DNA of 54,054 nucleotides, taken from NCBI GenBank assembly GCA_031277015.1, contig JAISLZ010000053.1:1-54054 (forward strand), written 5' to 3'. Positions 41,398 to 51,159 of the stretch are shown piece by piece. Position 1 is the first letter of the stretch, and each line of letters starts with the position of its first letter. A program made the translations under genes and the position numbers. A model generated the notes under the pieces. The model did not search any database. It was not told where the DNA came from and saw only the letters and a list, made by a program, of their open reading frames with translations. This DNA comes from Eubacteriales Family XIII. Incertae Sedis bacterium (lineage in GTDB: Bacteria; Bacillota; Clostridia; Peptostreptococcales; Anaerovoracaceae).

Positions 41398-42287
41398 GTT
41401 ACGAAAAGGCGCTTCTCATCTACAACCCTTACGCCGGAAACGGCGTTATCGTGAACAATCTTGACAGGATCATCACGATTTTTCAGCGCAAGAGGAAGAT
41501 GATCCTCCCCATCAGGACCGATCGCGGTATCAACCTGGACAAGGTGTTCACGGAGGCGGATAGGCTGGGCATCACCAAGGTGATCGTAGCGGGAGGCGAT
41601 GGTACCGTACATATGGTCGTCGGTTCCATGATAAAGTGCGGCGTGGACATGCCCCTCGCTCTCATGCCCGCGGGGACGGCCAATGACCTGGCGCGCTACT
41701 TTAATATATCCACGACGTTCAGCGATATGCTAAAGATCGCGGCGTCAGACCATTGCATCAGGATGGACGTGGGGCTCGCGAACGGACGGCCATTCGTCAA
41801 CGTATTCGCCGCGGGCGCACTCGTCGACGCGAGCCAAAAGACAGATCCCGTAGCGAAGGACACCTTCGGGCTCATCGCCTATTATATACAGGCTCTCTCG
41901 GAACTCCCCAAGATACATCCCATCCCCGTCAAAGTCACGCTGCCTGATGAGGTGATAGAGACCGAGATCAACGCCATACTCATATTCAACGGCCGCGGGG
42001 CAGGAGGTTTCAAGGCCGTAGTGCCCCATTCCGTCATCAACGACGGCATGCTCGAGGTCATGATCGTCAGAAACGTGCCATTCGTCAACTGGGGGACGCT
42101 CGCGCTCAGCCTCATAACTGGTCAACATGAAAACAACAAATTCATCTCATTCCACAGCGTTACAAACGTCAGGATAGAGTCCGACGAGTACATCGTGACC
42201 GACCTGGACGGCGAAAAAGGGCCGCCGATGCCCGTCGAAGTGAGCGTGCTTCCGGGCAGGCTCGCAATATGCGCGCCTAAAGATTGA
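41394..42287 (+). CDS. YegS/BmrU-type diacylglycerol/lipid kinase
   Basis: A 297-residue diacylglycerol-kinase-catalytic-domain protein: IYNPYAGNG (9-17), VIVAGGDGTVHMVVGSMIK with GGDGT at 67-71, LALMPAGTANDLARYF, 'MDVGLANGRPFVNVFAAGA', and 'FNGRGAGGFKAV'. This family phosphorylates lipids such as diacylglycerol, returning them to phospholipid synthesis. No membrane segments; it acts at the membrane face. Substrate cannot be read from sequence. It overlaps folC and forms the valS-folC-kinase unit. Confidence 0.9.
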   Translation: MSYEKALLIYNPYAGNGVIVNNLDRIITIFQRKRKMILPIRTDRGINLDKVFTEADRLGITKVIVAGGDGTVHMVVGSMIKCGVDMPLALMPAGTANDLARYFNISTTFSDMLKIAASDHCIRMDVGLANGRPFVNVFAAGALVDASQKTDPVAKDTFGLIAYYIQALSELPKIHPIPVKVTLPDEVIETEINAILIFNGRGAGGFKAVVPHSVINDGMLEVMIVRNVPFVNWGTLALSLITGQHENNKFISFHSVTNVRIESDEYIVTDLDGEKGPPMPVEVSVLPGRLAICAPKD

Positions 42288-42363
42288 GAGGATAGCGTAG
42301 ACGCACAGCACGCGATGAAGCGTTGATCTGCCACGCCGTATGCCTGTGCGATAAGGAGATGAC

Positions 42364-42819
42364 ATGATACAGATACGCGAAACGTTCGATTACCGCCCTT
42401 TGATCCCGTTCTTCATAGAGAACGAACTGGAGTTTGATGAAGGGGAAGAATACGATGGAGACGAGATCGTGAAATGCTGGCGCGCTGACGAGGTTGATCC
42501 TGTCGTGCCATCCTCCTCCCATCTCGTCGGAGGCTGTGTCCTCGCGAAACGTGAGGGCGAGTATATCTGTGACGGTATAGCCGTCGCGCCGGAATATCGT
42601 AAGGGCGGTCTCGGCAGGGAACTGCTGGGCCTGCTGCTCGGAGAAGCGAAGTCCGGAGGGGCCGACAAGGTCTTTCTCGTCGCGCGCGCGCCTGGCTTCT
42701 TCGCGAAGTCCGGCTTCATCGTAGTCCCCAGGGAAAACGCACCTGATTTTTTTGAATGCTTCACATGCCCACAGTATGGTAGAGATTGCCATCCGGAGGT
42801 CATGCGAATGGACGTTTGA
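42364..42819 (+). CDS. GNAT family N-acetyltransferase with C-terminal Cys cluster
   Basis: A 151-residue single-domain GNAT. Motif A is intact: ICDGIAVAPEYRKGGLGRELLGLLLGEAKSGGADKVFLVARAPGFFAKSGF, with the R/K-x-G-x-G loop for acetyl-CoA. The C-terminal ECFTCPQYGRDCHPEVM has three Cys that could bind a metal, a feature I recall from N-acetylglutamate-synthase-like and related small GNATs. The N-terminus is very acidic. Substrate unknown. AAGGAG precedes ATG 42364; a promoter for the next gene overlaps its end. Confidence 0.85.
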   Translation: MIQIRETFDYRPLIPFFIENELEFDEGEEYDGDEIVKCWRADEVDPVVPSSSHLVGGCVLAKREGEYICDGIAVAPEYRKGGLGRELLGLLLGEAKSGGADKVFLVARAPGFFAKSGFIVVPRENAPDFFECFTCPQYGRDCHPEVMRMDV

Positions 42820-42828
42820 CGCCTCAAA

Positions 42829-42837
42829 TGGTATAAT
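42829..42837 (+). promoter_or_regulatory. extended -10 promoter before the KaiC/PPDK-like fusion gene
   Basis: TGGTATAAT: TGn plus TATAAT at 42832-42837, 43 bases before the TTG start at 42880. No matching -35. Confidence 0.5.
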
Positions 42838-42879
42838 CTCTGCATATGAACGATAGTATCCGCACAAAGGAATTTCGGC

Positions 42880-45462
42880 TTGATTAACCAAAAGAAGGCT
42901 TTTTCGGGGCTCCCGGGACTTGATGAAGCTCTCGATTATATGCGCTACGGCGACATCGTAGTATGGCAGGTGTCCGACATAGGCGACTATCGTTTTTTTG
43001 TGACGCCATTTGTCGAGAGAGCCCTCATGGATCGCAAGAACGTGGTCTACTTCAGATTCGGCAAGCATGGGTCGCTCGTAGAGCCGGCCTTCGGCGTCAA
43101 GATATACGAGATAGATATAGACAGCGGATTTGAATCCGTCGTCATGTCCATATCCGATATAATAGATGATGAGGGTAATGAGACCTACTACGTGTTTGAC
43201 AGCATGACAGATCTTCAGGTCGAGTGGGTGGCCGACTTCATGATGGGCAACTTCTTCGTTGTCACCGCGCCGGAGATAATGAGGACCCACTCCATAGCCT
43301 ATTTTGCCTATAAGCGCAACCACCATTCCTTCGAATCTATCGCCCGCATAAGGGAGACCGCTTCCATATTGGTAGACGTGTTCTCTGGAGAGAGTCATAT
43401 GTACCTCCAGCCGATCAAGGTGGAGGAGCGCTATCTGCCGACGATTTTCCTGCCCCACCGTGTGGACTACAGTGGTGACGGTGAAGGGTTACGACCGCTG
43501 ACGAATGGCATCGAACTGGCTCGTTACTACGCTCTTGTAGCTCAGAACGGCAATGTAGACAGCTCTCAGAATCTGGATAATTGGGAGAGGTTCTTCATGC
43601 AGAAGAAGTCCGATCTCCAGGAAGGTGATGATACGGGGGATCTGCGCGAGCTCTGCCGCCTGGTGTTCGGCACAGACGAGCGCATACTCGATATCGCCGT
43701 GAAAAACGTGAAGCTAGCGGATCTGCTGGACATAAAAGCTCGCATGATCGGGGTCGGCAGCATTGGGGGCAAGGCTACGGGCATGATACTATCGCGCATG
43801 ATAGTGGATAAGAGATTGCCCGAGCTGTCGGATATCCTTGAGCCGCATGACTCGTTCTACATATGTTCCAATCTTTACTATACTTTCCTTGTTAAGAACA
43901 AGTGCTGGGGTCTGAAAATCAAGCAAAGGAGAAAGAGCGGCTACTTCCCCATCGCCGAGATCATCAAGGAGAAGATCCTCGAGGGCGAGTTCTCCGACAA
44001 CATACGCGAACAGTTCAGGCGTATGCTCGAATATTTTGGACAGAGCCCTATCATCGTCCGGTCTTCCAGTCTGCTCGAAGACGCGTTTGGAAACGCGTTC
44101 GCGGGCAAGTACGAGTCGGTCTTCTGCGTGAACAAAGGCGCGCTCGAGGATAGGCTTAGAGCGTTTGAGGATGCCGTGCGCACGGTCTACGCGAGCACTA
44201 TGGACGAATCCGTACTCGAATACAGGATGCAACGCGGCCTCTCCGCGAAGGACGAGCAGATGGCCCTGCTCGTGCAGCGCGTGACGGGCTCGCTTTTCAA
44301 GGACCTGTATATGCCTGCCGCCGCGGGTGTCGCGTTTTCCTACAATGCATACAGATGGAACCATGATATCGATCCGGATGCCGGCATGATCCGCATAGTT
44401 ATGGGGCTCGGTACGCGTGCCGTCGACAGGACGGACGGTGACTATCCCCGCATCGCCGCACTCGACAGGCCCGATCTCAAAGCCATGCCCGGCAAGTTCG
44501 TATCGGACTTTGCCCAGCACAAGGTCGACGTCCTTGATCTGACCATCAACGCCCATACTACGAAACCGATAGAGGAAGTCGCGGGACGCATGTCGGGCTG
44601 GTTCAAGGCGATCATGATCGAACATGACACGGCGCGTGAAAACGAGCTCAAGCAGTACGGCATGAATCGGAGCATCGTATTCACCACATGCGACAACCTG
44701 TTGCGCAATGATGAATTCGTGACTGCCATGCGCCGGATACTGAACACTGTCGAGGGCGAATACAAATACCCTGTGGATATGGAGTTCGCTCTGAACATCT
44801 CAAAGTCCGGCGGATTCGTCATCAATCTATTGCAGTGCCGGCCCTTGCAGGTCGGTGGCGCGGGTATACGCGTGGATATGCCGGACATTCCCAAGAAGAA
44901 GACATTCTTTCGTCTCACCGGTGGTACGATGGGCGGCGAATACTTCCAGGAGATAGACGCGGTCGTGCGCATAGATCCTAAGCTCTACTACGAGTACCCT
45001 TACAACCAGAAACCGGCTATCGCGAGGGTCGTAGGTCAGATCAACCACGCGTACAAGGACAGCGGCAAGGTCGTCATGTTGCTGGCGCCCGGACGCATCG
45101 GTACGTCTTCTCCAGAGCTCGGAGTACCCGTCAAGTTCGCGGAGATCTGCAATATGAGCATAGCGTGCGAGGTGGCATACGAGGGCGCCGGCTACATGCC
45201 TGAGCTCTCCTTCGGTAGCCACTTTTTTCAGGATCTCGTCGAGGCCGATATATTTTACGCGTCCATCTTCGAGAACAAGGGGACGACGGCGTACTACGCC
45301 CCGGAGTTCTTCGCGAATGAAGTCAGCGTCCTTGTAGATATGGTCAAGGACGACATGAGTGAGGCTATCGCGGACATCGTGCAGGTGTACGACACCTCCG
45401 GCATGGGGCTGAAAATAGTGTCAGACATCACGAAAGGGGAAACGGTATGTGGCTTCTTTTAG
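42880..45462 (+). CDS. degenerate KaiC-like domain fused to a PEP/pyruvate-binding ATP-grasp domain
   Basis: An 860-residue protein. Residues 1-190 open like KaiC/RadA proteins (AFSGLPGLDEALDYMRYGDIVVWQVSD), but the P-loop expected next is replaced by DIGDYRFFV; a Walker-B-like strand TYYVFDSMTDL remains. Residues about 285-660 match the ATP-grasp half of PEP synthase/pyruvate phosphate dikinase: GSIGGKATGMIL, PIIVRSSSLLEDAFGNAFAGKYES, 'LVQRVTGSLF' and a closing 'EFALNISKSGGFVINLLQCRP'. The phosphohistidine and TIM-barrel domains of those enzymes are absent; the last 180 residues are of unknown fold. It may phosphorylate or bind something other than pyruvate. Start is TTG 42880 with AAAGGAA upstream. 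It is 86 bases before plsX. Confidence 0.8.
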   Translation: MINQKKAFSGLPGLDEALDYMRYGDIVVWQVSDIGDYRFFVTPFVERALMDRKNVVYFRFGKHGSLVEPAFGVKIYEIDIDSGFESVVMSISDIIDDEGNETYYVFDSMTDLQVEWVADFMMGNFFVVTAPEIMRTHSIAYFAYKRNHHSFESIARIRETASILVDVFSGESHMYLQPIKVEERYLPTIFLPHRVDYSGDGEGLRPLTNGIELARYYALVAQNGNVDSSQNLDNWERFFMQKKSDLQEGDDTGDLRELCRLVFGTDERILDIAVKNVKLADLLDIKARMIGVGSIGGKATGMILSRMIVDKRLPELSDILEPHDSFYICSNLYYTFLVKNKCWGLKIKQRRKSGYFPIAEIIKEKILEGEFSDNIREQFRRMLEYFGQSPIIVRSSSLLEDAFGNAFAGKYESVFCVNKGALEDRLRAFEDAVRTVYASTMDESVLEYRMQRGLSAKDEQMALLVQRVTGSLFKDLYMPAAAGVAFSYNAYRWNHDIDPDAGMIRIVMGLGTRAVDRTDGDYPRIAALDRPDLKAMPGKFVSDFAQHKVDVLDLTINAHTTKPIEEVAGRMSGWFKAIMIEHDTARENELKQYGMNRSIVFTTCDNLLRNDEFVTAMRRILNTVEGEYKYPVDMEFALNISKSGGFVINLLQCRPLQVGGAGIRVDMPDIPKKKTFFRLTGGTMGGEYFQEIDAVVRIDPKLYYEYPYNQKPAIARVVGQINHAYKDSGKVVMLLAPGRIGTSSPELGVPVKFAEICNMSIACEVAYEGAGYMPELSFGSHFFQDLVEADIFYASIFENKGTTAYYAPEFFANEVSVLVDMVKDDMSEAIADIVQVYDTSGMGLKIVSDITKGETVCGFF

Positions 45463-45548
45463 AGAGGGAGGACTTTTGAGGAATAAAATCAATAAGTTTG
45501 CTTCTTTACCGTTATTTTTCGATTTTTTGATGATAGGTGGAGGTGAAA

Positions 45549-46634
45549 ATGAAAGTCATTCTTGATGGAATGGGCGGCGACAACGCTCCTTCGGAGATAG
45601 TGAAAGGAGCAGCCGAAGCCTCGAACGCCGTAGGCGAGAACGAGATATGTATCGTCGGCGACGAGAAGGTGATAGAGGAGGAACTCTCCAAGCATATACA
45701 CAGCCGTCGCAATATCTCCATCATTCACGCACCGGAAGTGATAGAGGGCGGTGACTCTCCGGTCAAGTCGATAAGACGCAAGCCGAACAGCAGCATGGTG
45801 AAGGGCATTGAGGCGGTCAGGGACGGTGTTGGCGATGTATTCCTTTCGGCGGGCAACAGCGGAGCCCTCGTAGGGGGATGCGTCATGATCCTCGGCCGCA
45901 TACCGAACATAGACAGACCCGCGATAGGCAGCCCATATCCTATACTGGACGAAGGCGTCGCCCTCCTTATCGACGCGGGCGCCAACTCCGAGTGCAAGCC
46001 CCACAACTTGCTACAGTTCGGCATCATGGGCAGCATATATGCCGGGACCGTATTTGGTAAGGAACAGCCGAGGATAGGGCTGGTAAACATGGGCACGGAA
46101 AAGGGCAAGGGTAGCCCCATGCTGAAGGAGTCATATGAGCTGATGGACGAGGCATCGGGCAAGCTCGGCCTCAAATTCGTAGGTAATATAGAGGCGAGGG
46201 ACGTGCCCGTCGGTATCTGTGACGTGATCGTCTGCGACGGCTTCGTCGGTAATGTCATACTTAAGATGACAGAAGGCGTCGGCCTCAGCATTATGCATCT
46301 TCTGCGCGAAAAGTTCACGGAGGGGATAGTAGCTACGATCGGTGCGGCTCTGCTCATGGGCAAATTCGGCGAATTGAAGAAGATGTTCGACTATACCGAG
46401 TACGGCGGTGCGCCCATATTAGGTGTCACGAAACCCGTGGTCAAGATGCACGGCTCATCCAACGCCAAGGCCGTAGTAAATGGCATAGCAAAATCCATCG
46501 CGTTCGCCGAAGGAGGGGTGGTCGAAACCATCACGGACAACGTATCGCGGGTTTCCGGCCTCGCACCTGACGAAGACAATTGCGGTTGCCGGACCGGACA
46601 TGATGTAAGGGACGAAAATGGCGGAACTGAGTGA
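45549..46634 (+). CDS. plsX: phosphate acyltransferase PlsX
   Basis: A 361-residue soluble enzyme converting acyl-ACP to acyl-phosphate for phospholipid synthesis. Seen: MKVILDGMGGDNAPSEIVKGA, VIEGGDSPVKSIRRKPNSSMVKG, DVFLSAGNSGALVGGCVMIL, LLIDAGANSECKPHNLLQFG, VNMGTEKGKGS, 'VCDGFVGNVILKMTEG', and 'YGGAPILGVTKPVVKMHGSSNAKAV'. I start at ATG 45549, six bases after GGAGG, not the GTG twelve bases earlier that overlaps that site. A 25-residue Cys-containing tail (DEDNCGCRTG) is longer than usual. The gene overlaps rnc by 17 bases; acpP, often between them, is absent. Confidence 0.97.
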   Translation: MKVILDGMGGDNAPSEIVKGAAEASNAVGENEICIVGDEKVIEEELSKHIHSRRNISIIHAPEVIEGGDSPVKSIRRKPNSSMVKGIEAVRDGVGDVFLSAGNSGALVGGCVMILGRIPNIDRPAIGSPYPILDEGVALLIDAGANSECKPHNLLQFGIMGSIYAGTVFGKEQPRIGLVNMGTEKGKGSPMLKESYELMDEASGKLGLKFVGNIEARDVPVGICDVIVCDGFVGNVILKMTEGVGLSIMHLLREKFTEGIVATIGAALLMGKFGELKKMFDYTEYGGAPILGVTKPVVKMHGSSNAKAVVNGIAKSIAFAEGGVVETITDNVSRVSGLAPDEDNCGCRTGHDVRDENGGTE

Positions 46635-47415
46635 TCTTAGAAAGTTACAGAAGGAGATAAAGTATAAATTTCACGACAAGGCGCTTCTTGAGAACGCGCT
46701 TATGCATACGTCATATGTAAACGAGCAGGGCATGGAGCGTATTATGTCGAACCAGAGGCTTGAATATCTCGGCGACGCTGTCATTGAGCTCGTCGTGACA
46801 GATATCATATTCGATAAACTGCCAAACGCGGATGAGGGACTTTTGACGCAGCTTCGTTCACAGCTCGTCTGTACTGCGGGGCTCTCACGCGTCGCTCGAT
46901 CCATAGGGTTAGGCGAATATCTCATCCTCGGCAAGGGAGCGGAGATGACGGGAGAACGCGACAATCCCACGATACTGGAGGACGCTTTTGAAGCGCTTTC
47001 GGGCGCTATCTATCTCGATGGTGGGTGGAAGAAAGCCGAAGCTTTCGTGCGTGGCGCTATGCAGGTATCCATCCTGAACGCGATGGGTGATATGGGAGGT
47101 AGGCCGACCGGATCGGATCGGAAGTCCGCGTTACAGATCGCGCTACAGAAAAAGGGTCAGGCTCACATTTCGTACCGGGTGGCTGCGGCCGAAGGCCCGG
47201 CCCATGACAAGACGTTTTACGTAGATGTCTATGCTTCCGGCAAGATGCTCGGTTCGGGAGTCGGTTCCTCCAAGAAGGAGGCGGAGCAGGATGCGGCTGG
47301 CAAGGCTCTGGATGTCCTGAACAGTAGAGCCAAGCAGAGGAAGGGTGGCCGGAAAAAACAGGGCGGGCAGAGTCAAAAGGTCACGGCCGGCGATAACGCA
47401 AAACGGAGGAAGTAA
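46618..47415 (+). CDS. rnc: ribonuclease III
   Basis: A 265-residue double-strand-specific endoribonuclease for rRNA and mRNA processing. The signature NQRLEYLGDAVIEL (E49, D53) and the second metal pair D122/E125 in EDAFEALSGAIYLDGG are present. A dsRNA-binding domain follows (residues about 160-235: 'DRKSALQIALQKKGQAHISYRV', 'VGSSKKEAEQDAAGKALDVL'), then a very basic tail (QRKGGRKKQGGQSQKV). ATG 46618 lies inside the plsX end with GTAAGGG upstream. smc starts eight bases after the stop. Confidence 0.97.
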   Translation: MAELSDLRKLQKEIKYKFHDKALLENALMHTSYVNEQGMERIMSNQRLEYLGDAVIELVVTDIIFDKLPNADEGLLTQLRSQLVCTAGLSRVARSIGLGEYLILGKGAEMTGERDNPTILEDAFEALSGAIYLDGGWKKAEAFVRGAMQVSILNAMGDMGGRPTGSDRKSALQIALQKKGQAHISYRVAAAEGPAHDKTFYVDVYASGKMLGSGVGSSKKEAEQDAAGKALDVLNSRAKQRKGGRKKQGGQSQKVTAGDNAKRRK

Positions 47416-47422
47416 GGCGCGC

Positions 47423-50400
47423 ATGTACTTAAAGAGGATTGAAATACAAGGATTTAAGAGTTTTGCTGATCCTATAGCGATAGATTTCAAAGAAGGTGTG
47501 ACATGTATCATTGGGCCGAACGGTAGCGGCAAGAGCAATATATCCGACGCTATGAGGTGGGCTCTCGGCGAGCAGAGCGCGAAGACATTGCGTGGCGGTA
47601 GGATGGAGGAGATCATATTCGCGGGTACTGAGAGTCGCAAGCCTAAGGGAATGGCGGAGGTCACCATCGTGCTCGATAATGCCAAGGGCATCCTCCCGAT
47701 AGACTACACGGAGGTGGCCATCAAGCGCAGGCTTTTTCGAAGCGGGGAAAGCGAATACTTCATCAATAACAGCCAGTGCCGTATGCGCGATGTCAAAGAG
47801 CTCATCATGGATACGGGCATAGGCGTAGACGGGTATTCATTCATCGGCCAGGGCCGTGTAGATAAGATCGTGAGCGACAAGCCGGAGACCAGGCGGGAGG
47901 TATTCGAGGAAGCCGCCGGTATCATCAAGTACAAAGGTCGGAAGGCCGAGGCGCAGCGCAAGCTCGATTCGGCCCAGGTAGGGCTCGACCGCGTGGGAGA
48001 CATCATCGCAGACATAGAGTCGCGTATAGGCGGACTGAAGGATGAGAGCGAAAAAGCGAAGGAACACGCCGAACTGGCAGAGCGATACCGCGGGCTTGAG
48101 ATCAATATCACGCTGAAGAACATCGAGACCCTGAAAGAAAAAAACAGTCAGCTCAAAGCCGAATACGATGAAGCCGTTGCCCGGATGGAGCATAGGCGAG
48201 GCAGCCGCGCCTCCGCGGAGGAGGAACTGTCGGCGTTCAGAAAACGCGACGGGGAACTCGAGCTTTCGGCTACGGACCTGAGGGAACGCATCGCGGACAA
48301 CACGGCCAGAGTGATGAGTATCAGAGGCGACGCTCTATTAAATGAAGAAAAAAGGCGCACCGCCGAGCGTGATATAAAGAGACTTACGGCGGAGCTTGAG
48401 GTCCTGGATAACAAAATAGCCGATGCGGAGGATATATCTCAGACGCTCCTCGCGTCGGACGAAGCGTCCGCGGATCGACTCGGAGCGCTGAAAGCCGAGC
48501 TGGAGGAAAAGCTTGTTGTCGCCAGATCGGCGTCGTCCGAAGCCGCGAAACAAACCGCGTCCATAGAGGAGCGCAGGAGCGCAGTATTCGATCTGAGCAG
48601 AGAGCGCTCCGTTAAGGAGACCGAACTCGCGAGCAACCTGGAGCTCGCGTCGAATTTCGACGAATGGAAGAAGCGCATAGAAGCGGAACTGGCGGCGATT
48701 GCAGACGAGATGGACGCCATCGCCGTAGCGCTTTCCGAGGTGTCGGCCAGGAAGGACGCGTTCGAGGAAGAAGCCTCGTCGTTGGCCGAAAGGCAGCGTT
48801 CGTTGCGCGCCGCTTACGAGGACAACAGCCGGCTGATATCCGAGGTTGGAGGAGATCTGGAGCGTATACGTATAGAACTGGAACAGGTCACGGCCAGGCG
48901 CAAGACCATCGAGGAGATGGAGAGCAATTATGAAGGCTATAACGCGGGTGTTGGCGCACTTATGAAAGCTGCCCTCCCAGGCGTCATCGGGGTGGTGGCC
49001 GAGCTCATAGATGTCGCTCCCGGCTATGAGATGGCTATCGAAACCGCGCTCGGTCCCGCGTTGCAGTACGTCGTATGTGCGGACGACGCTTCGGCCAAGA
49101 AGTCCATAGCTTGGCTCAAAACAAACAAGGCTGGCAGGGTCACCTTCCTGCCTATGTCGTCTATAACGCCGCGCGTATGGGGGACCGATGCCGGGCGTCC
49201 GGCGTCTACGGACGGATTCGACGCTTTTGCTGTGGACCGTGTGAAGTATGATCCCTCGTACGGGAAAATCATATCCTATCTGCTCGGCAGCGTGGCCATA
49301 GCTAAAGGCATAGACAGTGCGGTCTCATTGTCAAAGTCAGCCGGCAACCTCCGATTTGTGACGACTGAGGGGGATGTGGTGAATCCGTCTGGAGCGATCA
49401 CCGGTGGCACTTACAGGAACAAATCGGCGAACCTTCTCGAGCGCAGGGCGGAGATTTCCTCTCTCATAGAGAAGGCGGAAAATCTTTCGTCAAAGCACGC
49501 GGATAAGGTTAAAGCATCGGAGGCGCTCGCGGAGGAGGGCAGACGCCGCCTCGATGAGCTTCACGTTTTGGAAAGACTGATTCGTGAAAACGATGCCGAG
49601 ATAGCGGGCTCCGCTGGCGAGATAAAATCGCTCGAATCTCGTCTCGCCGAACAGACAGGTAGGAAAGAGCGCAGGGAACGCGATCTCGTAAACACAGATG
49701 CCGATAGAGCGCGCAGCGTAGAGATGAACGAATCTCTGCGGGTCGATATAGAATTTCTGACCACGAAGATCAAGGAACTTGAGGAGGAAGCGGCGACCGA
49801 TGAAGCGAAACTAGGCGAAGCGCTTGCGACTTCGGAACGCGCGAGCGAGGCCGTAACAGAAGTGCGCATGAAGGTCGCGGCTGCGGACGCGGAAAGATCG
49901 GCTACGGCATCGGGTGCGTCCCGCGCCGAGGCGGAGCTTCTTTCGCTACGGCGTGAACATGACGCGAAGCGCGCCGAACTATCTGAACTCGCCGCCCTTT
50001 CATCCTCTCCGGACGTGGTCGCGGATATCGAAGACATGATAGAGGAAATGGAAGATCAAAAAACGCGGATGGAATCCGATTTGGAGTTGATACTGACAGA
50101 GCGCCGCGCGGTTAGGCAGGGGATAGATGAGAAGGAATATGCCCTCATGGGTATAGCGGAGGATCTCGAAAAGGAAGTTGAGAGAAAAAACGCTATGGAG
50201 GTCGAGCTCGGGCGTCAGGATACGCGCATCACGAGTTGGAAGGAAAAGCTTTTTGAAGAGTTCGAGCTGTCATATGTCCACGCCCTCGATTACCGCAGGG
50301 ACGATTTTGTCATGAGCCGCGCTGTCAGCGAAAACCGCGAGATCAAGGCTAGGCTACGTGAACTCGGCGAGGTGAATCCCGGATCGATCAGAGAATACGA

Positions 50401-51004
50401 GGAAACGAAGGAACGCTATGACTTTCTCACGGAGCAGAGGGATGACATTTTGGGAAGCATGTCCGACTATCAGAAAATAGTGACAGATATGGATAAAATC
50501 AGCAAGGAAAAATTTCGCGAATGTTTCGATTCCGTCGTGGCGAATTTTGACGAGTCCTTCAAACTCCTCTTTGGTGGCGGCAAGGGTGAATTGCGTCTTG
50601 AGGACGAGGGCGACCCTCTCGAAAGCGGTATCATCATCTCCGTTCGACCTCCGGGCAAGACGGGGCTCGTGAATATCGACAGCTACAGCGGCGGCGAGAA
50701 GTCGATGATAGCGATAGCCCTCATGTTCGCCATACTCAAGGCCAAGCCGTCGCCGTTCTGCATACTCGACGAGATCGATGCGGCCCTCGACGAGACCAAC
50801 ATCGGCCGATTCGCCAACTACGTGGTGAATTTCAAGGATACGCAGTTCACCCTCGTCACGCATCAACGCTCGACGATGGAATATGCAGATGCGCTCTTTG
50901 GCGTCACGATGCAGGAGCAGGGAGTCACGACCATCTTGTCACTCATGCTCGGAGATAAGGCGACAGAAGACTTCGCCGGTGCCCTCGGAAAGGCTGATAA
51001 CTGA
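47423..51004 (+). CDS. smc: chromosome segregation protein SMC
   Basis: A 1193-residue SMC ATPase, core of condensin. It has MYLKRIEIQGFKSFADP, Walker A IIGPNGSGKSNISDAM (G31-S38), a first long coiled coil, a hinge around residues 500-680 ('NAGVGALMKAALPGVIGVVAELIDV', 'GRVTFLPMSSI', GAITGGTYRNKSANLLERRAEI), a second coiled coil, then signature NIDSYSGGEKSMIAIALMFAI and Walker B FCILDEIDAALDETNIGRF. I start at ATG 47423, twelve bases after GGAGGA; the frame is open further up but that part overlaps rnc and is unlike SMC. ftsY, often next, is replaced by an RHS remnant. Confidence 0.97.
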   Translation: MYLKRIEIQGFKSFADPIAIDFKEGVTCIIGPNGSGKSNISDAMRWALGEQSAKTLRGGRMEEIIFAGTESRKPKGMAEVTIVLDNAKGILPIDYTEVAIKRRLFRSGESEYFINNSQCRMRDVKELIMDTGIGVDGYSFIGQGRVDKIVSDKPETRREVFEEAAGIIKYKGRKAEAQRKLDSAQVGLDRVGDIIADIESRIGGLKDESEKAKEHAELAERYRGLEINITLKNIETLKEKNSQLKAEYDEAVARMEHRRGSRASAEEELSAFRKRDGELELSATDLRERIADNTARVMSIRGDALLNEEKRRTAERDIKRLTAELEVLDNKIADAEDISQTLLASDEASADRLGALKAELEEKLVVARSASSEAAKQTASIEERRSAVFDLSRERSVKETELASNLELASNFDEWKKRIEAELAAIADEMDAIAVALSEVSARKDAFEEEASSLAERQRSLRAAYEDNSRLISEVGGDLERIRIELEQVTARRKTIEEMESNYEGYNAGVGALMKAALPGVIGVVAELIDVAPGYEMAIETALGPALQYVVCADDASAKKSIAWLKTNKAGRVTFLPMSSITPRVWGTDAGRPASTDGFDAFAVDRVKYDPSYGKIISYLLGSVAIAKGIDSAVSLSKSAGNLRFVTTEGDVVNPSGAITGGTYRNKSANLLERRAEISSLIEKAENLSSKHADKVKASEALAEEGRRRLDELHVLERLIRENDAEIAGSAGEIKSLESRLAEQTGRKERRERDLVNTDADRARSVEMNESLRVDIEFLTTKIKELEEEAATDEAKLGEALATSERASEAVTEVRMKVAAADAERSATASGASRAEAELLSLRREHDAKRAELSELAALSSSPDVVADIEDMIEEMEDQKTRMESDLELILTERRAVRQGIDEKEYALMGIAEDLEKEVERKNAMEVELGRQDTRITSWKEKLFEEFELSYVHALDYRRDDFVMSRAVSENREIKARLRELGEVNPGSIREYEETKERYDFLTEQRDDILGSMSDYQKIVTDMDKISKEKFRECFDSVVANFDESFKLLFGGGKGELRLEDEGDPLESGIIISVRPPGKTGLVNIDSYSGGEKSMIAIALMFAILKAKPSPFCILDEIDAALDETNIGRFANYVVNFKDTQFTLVTHQRSTMEYADALFGVTMQEQGVTTILSLMLGDKATEDFAGALGKADN

Positions 51005-51159
51005 TTGGCGGCCATATATTCTACAATATACAGCCGGGCCATTGGGATTGCTTGGAATGCCGTTTCCTGAAAAATACGGTGGATGTGGCGCAGATTACCT
51101 TGTATATATAATGAAAGTTGAGGATTTTACGCCGCACGCGAAATTTCGCTTGCAATTTA

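Noticed and set aside
42277-43458. 393-residue frame on the minus strand
   Set aside because: It is antisense to a GNAT gene and the KaiC/PPDK-like gene, both with clear domains; its composition is that of a GC-rich shadow frame and no domain is recognisable.
47345-47422. Longer N-terminus for SMC
   Set aside because: The extra codons overlap rnc, are basic and unlike SMC, and a good ribosome site precedes ATG 47423.
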